From positions 2,135 to 12,960 of the forward strand of contig PMOV01000304.1 in assembly GCA_003161195.1 (NCBI GenBank): a stretch of DNA of 10,826 bases, given 5' to 3'. Of this stretch, positions 1 to 5,925 are shown piece by piece. Under the pieces are notes generated by a model that searched no databases, was not told the DNA's origin, and saw only the letters and a program-made list of their open reading frames with translations. Every line of letters starts with the position of its first letter. Position 1 is the stretch's first letter. The position numbers and the translations under genes were made by a program. Origin of the DNA: Acidobacteriota bacterium (GTDB taxonomy: Bacteria; Acidobacteriota; Terriglobia; Acidiferrales; UBA7541).

Positions 1-131
1 CCACCGCCGGCTACCACCGTGGCTGCCGCCGCGGAGACGCCGAAGGCTTCTTCCATCTTTTTCACGAGTTCCGACGCTTCCAGAAGCGTCAGCCCCTTGA
101 TTTCTTCCAGTATCGTATCCACTTTCGCCAT
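1..131 (-). CDS. rplL: 50S ribosomal protein L7/L12, N-terminal part (cut by window edge)
   Basis: The reading frame starts at ATG 131-129 and runs off the left edge after 43 codons. The visible residues begin MAKVDTILEEIKGLTLLEAS and continue with the ELVKKMEEAFGV segment. This is the L7/L12 N-terminal dimerisation domain, which binds the C-terminal helix of L10, followed by the start of the Ala-rich hinge (SAAAATVVAGG). The C-terminal factor-binding domain lies outside the window. L7/L12 forms the mobile ribosomal stalk that recruits and stimulates EF-Tu and EF-G. An AGGAG Shine-Dalgarno motif lies about 10 bases before the start. The gene follows rplJ after a 97-base spacer, the usual neighbour. 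The identification is firm. Confidence 0.95.
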   Translation of the reverse strand, partial: MAKVDTILEEIKGLTLLEASELVKKMEEAFGVSAAAATVVAGG

Positions 132-136
132 GACCG

Positions 137-155
137 CGTTTCTCCTCTCGAAACG
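137..155 (-). promoter_or_regulatory. Hairpin presenting the rplL ribosome binding site
   Basis: On the minus strand, CGTTTC and GAAACG form a perfect 6-bp stem around the 7-base loop GAGAGGA. The AGGAG Shine-Dalgarno sequence lies in the loop and its 3' stem edge, and the rplL ATG follows 5 bases after the stem. Seen directly: the inverted repeat and its position. Inference: the fold could display or regulate the ribosome binding site and so help set the high L12:L10 ratio. The stem is short and could be chance. Confidence 0.4.
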
Positions 156-201
156 TAAAACGAAATTTAAATTCTTACCGCAAAACCGTTACTGCAAGCC
201 T

Positions 202-227
202 TTGTTGCCAAACCCTTGTTGCCAAAC
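202..227. repeat. Short tandem direct repeat in the rplJ-rplL spacer
   Basis: The 12-mer TTGTTGCCAAAC (plus strand) occurs at 202-213 and again at 216-227, a period of 14. It begins one base beyond the rplJ stop codon. No T-tract or strong stem accompanies it, so it does not look like a terminator. The rest of the 97-base spacer (132-228) holds only the hairpin at the rplL ribosome binding site. Function unknown; it may simply be a local duplication. Confidence 0.6.
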
Positions 228-228
228 T

Positions 229-858
229 CTATTGCGCCGGCTCGGGTTCCGGGGCCGCCGGGGGAGCCGCTTCCGGAGTTGCTTCTGCTGCCGCCGCTGG
301 TGCCGGAGCCGCGCCCTTTTCCGCGCTGCCGCCCGCACCAAACTTGTTGATCTTGATGGCCTCGCTGACGGTCACCGCCAGATTGCGCGGCAAGGCGTTC
401 AACGCCATGGCCACACGCTGCGCCGGTGCGTTGAGCAGGAACATCACCTTGCTAATCAACTCCTCCTTCGACGGCAGATTCGCCAGGTTTTGAATCTCGG
501 AAATCGAGATAACCCGGCCCTCCACCACGCCGGCCTTGAACTGAAACGCCGGAACGTCCTTGGCAATCTTGGTCAGCGCCTTAGCCAGCGCAACGGGATC
601 GTTGTAGGTGAAGGCGATGGAATTCGTGCCTTTCAGGTCTTTGAGTACGCCTTCGGCAGGCGTACCGGCGCCGGCGCGTTCCGCCAGCGTGTTCTTGACC
701 ACCTTGTATTTGCCGCCCGCTGCCTGTACCGCGCGGCGCAGCTTGGTGTCGTTGTCCACGGTGATGCCTTGAAAGGTCGTCAGGATGAGCGTCGAGACCT
801 TCGCCAGCTCGGTTTTCAGGGTGTCCAGATCCGCTTGTTTTTCGCTGCGTTTCTTCAT
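229..858 (-). CDS. rplJ: 50S ribosomal protein L10, with extended Ala/Pro/Glu tail
   Basis: The 209-residue product anchors the L7/L12 stalk to 23S rRNA. Residues 1-130 form the rRNA-binding domain: an N-terminal helix (MKKRSEKQADLDTLKTELAK) and the KYKVVKNTLAERA segment around 50-62. Residues about 131-172 are the helix that carries L7/L12 dimers (KEELISKVMFLLNAPAQRVA, then LPRNLAVTVSEAI). Residues 175-209 are a low-complexity tail of Ala, Pro, Glu and Gly. L10 is usually about 165-180 residues, so this tail is an addition. The ATG at 858 lies 11 bases past the rplA stop with only a weak Shine-Dalgarno (GCGAG), which suggests translational coupling to rplA. There is no space for a separate promoter, unlike E. 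coli. Confidence 0.96.
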   Translation of the reverse strand: MKKRSEKQADLDTLKTELAKVSTLILTTFQGITVDNDTKLRRAVQAAGGKYKVVKNTLAERAGAGTPAEGVLKDLKGTNSIAFTYNDPVALAKALTKIAKDVPAFQFKAGVVEGRVISISEIQNLANLPSKEELISKVMFLLNAPAQRVAMALNALPRNLAVTVSEAIKINKFGAGGSAEKGAAPAPAAAAEATPEAAPPAAPEPEPAQ

Positions 859-869
859 AATTTTCTCGC

Positions 870-1580
870 TTAGGCTGCCAGCGCTTCCGTTTCGGCTTCC
901 GCCAGGTCCACCGTAATGGCCGGACCCATCGTGGAAGTCAGCGTGATTTTCTTGACGTACGTGCCTTTGGCGGCCGCAGGCTTGGCTTTGACTACCGCGG
1001 CAATCACCACGTGCGCGTTTTCCGCAATTTTCGACGCGTCAAACTGAATCTTGCCAATGGCGCAGTGCACGATGCCGGCTTTGTCCACGCGGAATTCCAC
1101 TTTGCCGGCCTTGGTTTCCTTGATGGCTTTGGCCACGTCCATGGTCACCGTGCCGGTTTTCGGGTTGGGCATCAGGCCGCGCGGGCCCAGCACTTTGCCG
1201 AGTTTGCCGGCGGAGCGCATCATGTCCGGCGTGGCGATGACCGCGTCGTAATCCGTCCAGCCATCCATGATTTTCTGCACCATGTCGTCGCCGCCCGCGT
1301 AATCCGCGCCCGCTTCCTGCGCTTCGCGAATTTTGTCGCCGCCGGCAATGACCAGCACGCGTACGCTCTTGCCCAAGCCGTTCGGCAGCACGACCGTGCC
1401 ACGAACCACCTGATCGGAGTGCTTGGGGTCGACGCCCAAATTGATCGCCAGTTCCACCGTCTCGTTAAACTTCGTGTGATGCGTCTTCTTGATTAGCTCG
1501 GACGCTTCTGCGAGCTTGTAGGGACGCGCTTCCACCTTCTTGCGCGCATTCTCCACATGTTTGCCGGACTTCTTCGCCAT
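870..1580 (-). CDS. rplA: 50S ribosomal protein L1
   Basis: This 236-residue protein has the normal length for bacterial L1, the two-domain protein of the E-site stalk, which in many bacteria also represses its own operon by binding the mRNA. The N-terminal segment has the family pattern RPYKLAEASELIKKTHHTKF with NETVELAINLGVDPKHSDQ after it (about 19-57). The central domain contains VRVLVIAGGDKIREAQEAGA (73-92). The L1 signature follows at about 123-143 (SAGKLGKVLGPRGLMPNPKT, then GT). The end returns to domain I, with the YVKKITLTSTMGPAITVDL segment at 208-226. The start has GGAG and AGG motifs upstream in the 39-base gap after rplK. It belongs to the rplK-rplA-rplJ-rplL series. No anomalies were seen. 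Confidence 0.97.
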   Translation of the reverse strand: MAKKSGKHVENARKKVEARPYKLAEASELIKKTHHTKFNETVELAINLGVDPKHSDQVVRGTVVLPNGLGKSVRVLVIAGGDKIREAQEAGADYAGGDDMVQKIMDGWTDYDAVIATPDMMRSAGKLGKVLGPRGLMPNPKTGTVTMDVAKAIKETKAGKVEFRVDKAGIVHCAIGKIQFDASKIAENAHVVIAAVVKAKPAAAKGTYVKKITLTSTMGPAITVDLAEAETEALAA

Positions 1581-1619
1581 AGTGCTACCTGCTCCCGCGA
1601 TCTCGTAGCGCCTGAACTC

Positions 1620-2054
1620 CTAGGCTTCCACGACTTCCAGACCCATGTTCTTCGCGGTGCCCATAACCGTGCGCATCGCGGCGTCCAGATTGGTGGTGTT
1701 GAGATCGACAAGCTTTAACTGCGCAATTTCCTGTACCTGCTTCCTGGTGACTTTGCCAACTTTGTTGCGGTTCGGCTCGGCAGAGCCTTTGACGATGCCC
1801 GCGGCGCGCAACAACAGAATCGACGCCGGAGGGGTTTTCAAAATAAAGGTGAAAGTGCGGTCGGTGTACACCGTGACCAGCACGGGGAAAATCATGCCGT
1901 CCGGCTCTTTCGCGGTTTTGGCGTTGAACTGTTTGCAAAAATCCATGATGTTCAAGCCATGTGGACCGAGCGCCGTTCCCACCGGAGGCGCGGGCGTCGC
2001 TTTGCCCGCTGGCAACTGCAATTTAATCGTCGTTTGTATCTTCTTTGGCGGCAT
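1620..2054 (-). CDS. rplK: 50S ribosomal protein L11
   Basis: This 144-residue protein has the usual L11 length. The N-terminal domain (about 8-72) carries the proline-rich segment KATPAPPVGTALGPHGLNIM (18-37). Its two conserved prolines face the thiostrepton site in the GTPase-associated centre. The C-terminal rRNA-binding domain (about 75-142) contains TPPASILLLRAAGI and the L11 signature RKQVQEIAQLKLVDLNT (104-120). The family more often has Gln than Pro before HG in the N-terminal motif, a mild substitution. The ATG at 2054 has GAGGT six bases upstream. The gene follows nusG after an 89-base leader that contains a stem-loop, a possible place for L1 feedback. Confidence 0.97.
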   Translation of the reverse strand: MPPKKIQTTIKLQLPAGKATPAPPVGTALGPHGLNIMDFCKQFNAKTAKEPDGMIFPVLVTVYTDRTFTFILKTPPASILLLRAAGIVKGSAEPNRNKVGKVTRKQVQEIAQLKLVDLNTTNLDAAMRTVMGTAKNMGLEVVEA

Positions 2055-2112
2055 CTGCTTACCTCAAATCTTTTCGTGCTGCGAAATTTTTCGTATTGCT
2101 GCTGCTTCCTGG

Positions 2113-2137
2113 GGCTGCGGCTTGCGCGCGGCCAGCC
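2113..2137 (-). promoter_or_regulatory. Stem-loop in the nusG-rplK leader
   Basis: Six bases after the nusG stop, the minus-strand RNA can form a 4-bp GGCT/AGCC stem, then a 2-base GC bulge on the 3' side, then a 3-bp GGC/GCC stem closed by a 9-base loop. No T-tract follows, so it is not an intrinsic terminator. Established knowledge: L1 represses L11-L1 translation in E. coli by binding the L11 leader. Inference: this structure is the best local candidate for such a site, but I could not match it to a known L1 target consensus. Confidence 0.25.
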
Positions 2138-2143
2138 AGTCCC

Positions 2144-2677
2144 CTAACCCAGCTTTTCGACGCTCGCAAAATCCAGTTCCACCGGCGTCGAACGTCCAAA
2201 AATCGTCACGGAAACTTTCAGCCGGCTGTGATCGTTGTCGATTTCTTCCACCGAGCCGTTGAAATTCGCGAACGGTCCGTCCACGATGCGCACTTGCTCG
2301 TTGCGCTCGAAGACCACCTTGGGCTTCGGACGGTCTTGCGGCGTGTGCACGCGGTTGATAATGCCGTCCACTTCCGCTTCCGTCAGCGGAGAAGGCGCGG
2401 TCGCCGAGCCTACAAAGCCCGTCACGCGCGGTGTAGAGCGCACGATGTGCCAGGTGTTTTCGTCGAGATCCATTTCCACCAGCACGTAGCCCGGATAGGA
2501 CATGCGCTGCGAGACCACTTTCTTCCCGCCGCGCACTTCCACCACTTCTTCCATGGGAATCAGCACGCGGCCGATCTGGTCCTGGAGTGAAAAAGCCTCC
2601 ACACGGCTCTCCAGGCTCTCTTTCACTTTCTTTTCAAAGCCCGAATATGTGTGAATGATGTACCACTGCATGCTCAT
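2144..2677 (-). CDS. nusG: Transcription termination/antitermination factor NusG
   Basis: This 177-residue protein binds RNA polymerase as an elongation factor. It can link it to Rho, or to ribosomal protein S10 for transcription-translation coupling. The NGN domain (about 4-108) begins QWYIIHTYSGFEKKVKESLE and includes RMSYPGYVLVEMDLDENTW (58-76) and the TPRVTGFVG segment (82-90). A KOW domain follows (about 124-160) with VRIVDGPFANFNGSVEEID. The chosen start (ATG 2677) has AGGGG 11 bases upstream, overlapping the secE stop. A second in-frame ATG two codons later would leave 17 bases of spacing. It lies 15 bases downstream of secE, the standard pairing. Length and domains are complete. Confidence 0.97.
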   Translation of the reverse strand: MSMQWYIIHTYSGFEKKVKESLESRVEAFSLQDQIGRVLIPMEEVVEVRGGKKVVSQRMSYPGYVLVEMDLDENTWHIVRSTPRVTGFVGSATAPSPLTEAEVDGIINRVHTPQDRPKPKVVFERNEQVRIVDGPFANFNGSVEEIDNDHSRLKVSVTIFGRSTPVELDFASVEKLG

Positions 2678-2692
2678 GAATTCGCGATCCCC

Positions 2693-3007
2693 TTACACAC
2701 CAAACTTTTTGAACAGCACCGATACGCCACGCTGCACCAGCCAGTCCGTGATACCCAGGAAAATTCCAAAAAACGCTACCGTGGCAATTACCACCCAAGT
2801 GGTGGAAATCACGTCTTCGCGCGATGGCCAGGTGACTTGCTTCATTTCCACACGCACGTCGTGCAGAAACTCCCGCGTATCGGTCACCGTTCCCGAAACA
2901 CGCGTGCCTACCCCTGCAGCCGTTTCTGCCAAGGCGTTCTTTTGTGGCTCCTCGTGCTTTGCCGACTTCTTCGGTGGCTCTTCGTTTTTGACCGCTTGCG
3001 TGGCCAT
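2693..3007 (-). CDS. secE: Preprotein translocase subunit SecE, single-span form
   Basis: This 104-residue protein clamps SecY in the inner-membrane Sec channel. The conserved amphipathic segment FLHDVRVEMKQVTWPSREDV (47-66) precedes one transmembrane helix (about 69-91: TTWVVIATVAFFGIF and onward). This matches the minimal one-helix SecE of most bacteria rather than the three-helix E. coli form. An unusually charged N-terminal stretch of about 25 residues (KNEEPPKKSAKHEEPQKN) precedes the conserved core. AGAGGA stands 4-5 bases before the ATG. It sits between tRNA-Trp and nusG, an arrangement common in bacteria. Confidence 0.95.
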   Translation of the reverse strand: MATQAVKNEEPPKKSAKHEEPQKNALAETAAGVGTRVSGTVTDTREFLHDVRVEMKQVTWPSREDVISTTWVVIATVAFFGIFLGITDWLVQRGVSVLFKKFGV

Positions 3008-3046
3008 GCAATCCTCTTATCTTTGCCGCTCGTCCACTCCCCGTAC

Positions 3047-3061
3047 CCGGCTGCTCGCCGG
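3047..3061 (-). other. Small hairpin between tRNA-Trp and secE
   Basis: CCGGC and GCCGG form a 5-bp GC stem around a 5-base loop (GAGCA on the minus strand). It lies about 20 bases past the tRNA-Trp CCA end and about 40 bases before the secE start. No T-tract follows. It may mark the processing boundary between the excised tRNA and the secE mRNA, but the stem is short. Confidence 0.3.
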
Positions 3062-3080
3062 ATGCCGGTGCTGCAAACTC

Positions 3081-3155
3081 TGGCAGGGGAGGAGGGACTC
3101 GAACCCCCATACCCGGTTTTGGAGACCGGAGTCCTAGCCGTTGGACGACTCCCCT
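3081..3155 (-). tRNA. trnW: tRNA-Trp (anticodon CCA)
   Basis: The 75-base cloverleaf fits fully. Acceptor AGGGGAG pairs with CTCCCCT, and discriminator G and an encoded CCA tail follow. The D stem is GTCC/GGAC and the anticodon stem CCGGT/ACCGG, with loop CTCCAAA giving anticodon CCA at 3122-3120. The variable region has 4 bases, and the T arm is GGGGG-TTCGAGT-CCCTC with one G-T wobble. The anticodon and discriminator G are those of bacterial tRNA-Trp. It sits between rpmG and secE, a common position, and must be cut out of the mRNA that joins them. Confidence 0.96.
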
Positions 3156-3186
3156 AAAACCAAAACCGCCCGCCTGCCTGACGTAC

Positions 3187-3336
3187 TTACTTCACTTCCT
3201 TGTGCGCCGTTTGCTTCCGGCAGGTGTTACAAAACTTCTTGGTCTCCAGACGCTCGGAGTGCTTCTTCTTGTTCTTCGTCGTTGTGTAATTGCGGTTCTT
3301 ACAATCCCCGCACTGCAATGTGATGATTTCTCGCAT
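3187..3336 (-). CDS. rpmG: 50S ribosomal protein L33, zinc-ribbon form
   Basis: This 49-residue reading frame begins at ATG 3336 and ends at TAA 3187. It starts MREIITLQCGDCKNRNYTTT and ends RKQTAHKEVK. Four cysteines in two CxxC pairs (C9/C12 and C36/C39) mark the zinc-binding (C+) form of L33, a small protein near the E site of the 50S subunit. The middle has the family pattern TTKNKKKHSERLETKKFC. AAGGG lies a few bases upstream of the start. It is placed between tuf and tRNA-Trp/secE, the classic neighbourhood for this gene. The 31 bases to the tRNA show no terminator. Confidence 0.96.
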   Translation of the reverse strand: MREIITLQCGDCKNRNYTTTKNKKKHSERLETKKFCNTCRKQTAHKEVK

Positions 3337-3359
3337 AACGCCCTTGAACCTTTCAGATC

Positions 3360-3392
3360 AAAAACTAAAACCTTTGGCTAGTGGTACCAAAG
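3360..3392 (-). terminator. Terminator-like hairpin directly behind tuf
   Basis: Starting at the base after the tuf stop codon, the minus strand reads CTTTGG, a 9-base loop, then CCAAAG, followed by GG and a T-rich tail (TTTTAGTTTTT). A 6-bp stem with T-runs is the pattern of a weak intrinsic terminator. Because rpmG, secE and nusG follow without a visible new promoter, partial termination is more likely than a full stop. That would give more EF-Tu message than downstream message. Half of the stem pairs are A-T, so strength is doubtful. Confidence 0.45.
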
Positions 3393-4580
<1,188 letters not shown>

Positions 4581-4665
4581 TTCCTTTGCCCTCGTGCCTC
4601 AATTTGCTTCCCACTTCACCGCGCTTTGCTTCCGCTAAAAACTTACTAAACCACCCTGCAATTTC

Positions 4666-4740
4666 TGGAGCGGGGGACGGGATTTGAACCCGCAACCATC
4701 ACCTTGGAAGAGTGAGACTCTACCGTTGAGTTACCCCCGC
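4666..4740 (-). tRNA. trnG: tRNA-Gly (anticodon TCC)
   Basis: A 75-base cloverleaf. Acceptor GCGGGGG pairs with CCCCCGC, followed by discriminator T and encoded CCA. The D stem is ACTC/GAGT and the anticodon stem TCACT/GGTGA with one wobble. Loop CTTCCAA gives anticodon TCC (4708-4706), and the T arm is GCGGG-TTCAAAT-CCCGT. It is the last tRNA before tuf, 85 bases from the tuf start codon. In E. coli the tRNA next to tufB is Thr(GGT), so these two tRNAs are swapped here. Confidence 0.96.
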
Positions 4741-4824
4741 CCAAGCTCTTCCAAATTCCACTGGCCTGCAAAACTTCCCCGCCGCCGAACCAAATCCTTT
4801 TGTTGCCCTGCGCCATCCAAATCC

Positions 4825-4900
<76 letters not shown>

Positions 4901-4932
4901 CAAGCCCGTCAAAATCCCCCGCGCACATCGCA

Positions 4933-4951
4933 TTCGTTGCGGCGCACTTTG
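4933..4951. repeat. 3' arm of a long-range inverted repeat around tRNA-Tyr
   Basis: On the minus strand this reads CAAAGTGCGCC, a 2-base GC bulge, then AACGAA. It is complementary over 11 + 6 bases to the segment at 5289-5305. The arms lie about 340 bases apart, one in each spacer flanking tRNA-Tyr, so the precursor RNA could fold into a 17-bp stem enclosing that tRNA. The rest of this 216-base spacer (4901-5116) shows only the GNRA hairpin at its far end and no gene. Confidence 0.55.
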
Positions 4952-5097
4952 CCCCGGCGGCGTTTTTGCTTCACGACCGCGAATCGATCCGCTTTAGAAC
5001 ATCGCTGGTGCGATTGCCCTGCGGTTTCCGCTGCCACGCTTGCAAACCACACATGCCGACTGCCGCTTCCGCACAACCATTTCTGCTGCCACGACCA

Positions 5098-5113
5098 GCC
5101 GCCTTACGGCGGC
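5098..5113 (-). other. GNRA-capped hairpin just 3' of tRNA-Tyr
   Basis: Three bases after the tRNA-Tyr CCA end, the minus strand reads GCCGCC GTAA GGCGGC. This is a perfect 6-bp all-GC stem closed by a GNRA-type tetraloop. No T-tract follows and further tRNAs lie downstream, so it is not a simple terminator. A role in 3' end processing of tRNA-Tyr or in stabilising the precursor is inference. Confidence 0.6.
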
Positions 5114-5116
5114 ATC

Positions 5117-5205
5117 TGGTGGACGGGGAAGGATTCGAACCTTCGTAGCCCGCAAGGAGCGGCAGATTTACAGTCTGCTGGTTTTAGCCACTCACCCACC
5201 CGTCC
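5117..5205 (-). tRNA. trnY: tRNA-Tyr (anticodon GTA)
   Basis: An 89-base class II tRNA. Acceptor GGACGGG pairs with CCCGTCC, with discriminator A and encoded CCA. The anticodon stem is GCAGA/TCTGC and loop CTGTAAA gives anticodon GTA (5171-5169). A long variable arm (GCTC/GGGC stem around CTTGC) is typical of bacterial tRNA-Tyr. The T arm is GAAGG-TTCGAAT-CCTTC. It is second in the tRNA series, as in E. coli. Both flanking spacers are unusually long (over 200 bases) and structured. Confidence 0.96.
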
Positions 5206-5218
5206 CGGAAAACTCATC

Positions 5219-5240
5219 CGGGATGCCCAGCCGCATCCCG
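5219..5240. repeat. First of two related hairpins upstream of tRNA-Tyr
   Basis: CGGGATGC and GCATCCCG form a perfect 8-bp stem with a 6-base loop (CCAGCC on the plus strand). It lies 14 bases from the 5' end of tRNA-Tyr. A sister hairpin of the same design follows at 5253-5272. No T-tract is present. It may be a processing signal or a REP-like palindrome. Confidence 0.6.
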
Positions 5241-5252
5241 CGAATCCTTTGC

Positions 5253-5272
5253 GGAATGCCCACGCGCATTCC
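5253..5272. repeat. Second of two related hairpins upstream of tRNA-Tyr
   Basis: GGAATGC and GCATTCC form a perfect 7-bp stem with a 6-base loop (CCACGC). It copies the design of the hairpin at 5219-5240: GGGATGC becomes GGAATGC on one arm and GCATCCC becomes GCATTCC on the other. A changed base is therefore matched by its partner, which is what selection on RNA or DNA structure would produce. Confidence 0.6.
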
Positions 5273-5288
5273 CTGCAAATCTTCCCTA

Positions 5289-5305
5289 CAAAGTGCGCCA
5301 ACGAA
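5289..5305. repeat. 5' arm of a long-range inverted repeat around tRNA-Tyr
   Basis: On the plus strand this is CAAAGTGCGCC followed directly by AACGAA. The reverse complement occurs at 4933-4951 with two extra bases. In the leftward transcript this arm comes first, ahead of tRNA-Tyr, and could pair with the later arm to enclose the tRNA and the twin hairpins. Confidence 0.55.
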
Positions 5306-5335
5306 AGGGCCTAAGAGAAAACACAAAATGGACTC

Positions 5336-5349
5336 GTGTCAAAAGACAC
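5336..5349 (-). other. Small hairpin after tRNA-Thr(TGT)
   Basis: The minus strand reads GTGTC TTTT GACAC, a perfect 5-bp stem with a tetraloop, about 60 bases past the tRNA-Thr(TGT) CCA end. A T-rich stretch (ATTTTGTGTTTTCTC) follows after a few bases. It might cause weak termination between the first and second tRNA, or mark a processing site. The delayed T-run and small stem make this uncertain. Confidence 0.3.
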
Positions 5350-5407
5350 CAGCCCGTTAAATTTCCCTGCGAGGATTTTTCCGCCTCACTCCCCTGCCTC
5401 GTGCTAG

Positions 5408-5483
5408 TGGAGCTGGCGGAGGGAATTGAACCCCCGACCCTCTGATTACAAATCAGATGCTCTACCAGCTGAGCTACGCCAGC
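5408..5483 (-). tRNA. trnT: tRNA-Thr (anticodon TGT)
   Basis: A 76-base cloverleaf. Acceptor GCTGGCG pairs with CGCCAGC, then discriminator T and encoded CCA. The D stem is GCTC/GAGC and the anticodon stem TCTGA/TCAGA. Loop TTTGTAA gives anticodon TGT (5450-5448), and the T arm is GGGGG-TTCAATT-CCCTC. It is the first gene of the leftward operon and corresponds in position to thrU of the E. coli tRNA-tufB unit. A sigma70-type promoter ends 17 bases upstream. Confidence 0.96.
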
Positions 5484-5500
5484 GCTACTCAAACCGAGTA

Positions 5501-5530
5501 AGGATAGCAGAAACGGTAAGGCGATTGCAA
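5501..5530 (-). promoter_or_regulatory. Sigma70-type promoter of the tRNA-tuf-rpl operon
   Basis: On the minus strand a -35 element TTGCAA (5530-5525) and a -10 element TATCCT (5506-5501) are separated by 18 bases. Each matches the consensus at four of six positions. The first tRNA begins 17 bases after the -10 box, which would give a very short leader. A GTTTTTG stretch lies upstream of the -35. The position at the head of the only leftward gene series supports it. Confidence 0.55.
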
Positions 5531-5677
5531 GGGTTGGGTGCAAAAACTTGAGCACGTCGATAGCCAGCTCTGTGGAAAAAGAGAGCCACCGTCCACGTTC
5601 TCCTTACTAGTTATCTCCAGCATGTTCTATATCTTACCGCGCCCCCCCTTTGCGCCAGGCCGCTATTCCACAGTCCG

Positions 5678-5719
5678 CCCCGGTGTCCCGAAGTTTTGTC
5701 GCACGCCCAACCACCGGGG
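5678..5719. repeat. 8-bp inverted repeat in the divergent intergenic region
   Basis: CCCCGGTG (5678-5685) and CACCGGGG (5712-5719) are perfect inverted arms separated by 26 bases. It could be a two-site operator or a loose stem-loop between the two divergent units. GC-rich arms of this length can occur by chance in a 400-base GC-rich region, so support is modest. Confidence 0.35.
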
Positions 5720-5863
5720 TAATCATGCGATGTAACCAAATCTCAACTAAGTTGTCGCTGGACTGCGTCGGACTGCCTGCGCAACTCGCACGGATTCGGC
5801 CAGCTACCATCAGATGCATTTCCTTGCTGTACGCTTCACAAATTTCCGGTGTAGTTTTGAGGG

Positions 5864-5925
5864 CGATGAAAGTAGTCTGAAACCGATGAAAATAGTGTCG
5901 AGACCGATGAAACCTATACCGAAAA
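5864..5925 (+). repeat. Three imperfect 20-21 base repeats carrying successive ATG codons
   Basis: CGATGAAA begins copies at 5864, 5884 and 5905. The first two copies share most of the following bases (GTAGTCTGAAAC versus ATAGTGTCGAGAC) and the third is diverged. The second and third ATGs (5886, 5907) are in frame with the long gene. The first (5866) is out of frame and closes after four codons (MKVV, stop). The repeat blurs the true start of the gene. Confidence 0.5.

Larger units (their letters stand above)
5484..5885. other. Intergenic region between divergent transcription units
   Basis: This 402-base stretch separates the leftward tRNA operon from the rightward unknown gene. It holds the tRNA operon promoter at its left end, an 8-bp inverted repeat in the middle (5678-5719) and imperfect 20-21 base repeats at its right end. 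An ATG at 5814 is in frame with the downstream gene but has no Shine-Dalgarno, and the extra residues it would add are not signal-like. No convincing promoter for the rightward gene was found. No other reading frame here looks coding. Confidence 0.6.

Noticed and set aside
19..873. 284-codon plus-strand frame at the left edge
   Set aside because: It is antisense to rplJ and rplL, with Arg-rich low-complexity translation and no plausible start signal.
2045..2590. Plus-strand frames opposite nusG
   Set aside because: NusG is complete and conserved on the minus strand; these frames carry no family signal.
4901..5407. Possible mobile element insertion explaining the long tRNA spacers
   Set aside because: No transposase fragment, terminal repeat with target duplication or integrase was found. 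The inverted arms fit RNA structure at least as well.
5486..5500. TACTC/GAGTA hairpin just ahead of the first tRNA
   Set aside because: It sits between the -10 box and the tRNA, so most of it would not be transcribed.
5814..5885. ATG 5814 as start of the unknown protein
   Set aside because: It has no Shine-Dalgarno, and the added 24 residues would precede the signal segment in an unusual way. ATG 5886 or 5907 gives a normal basic N-terminus.
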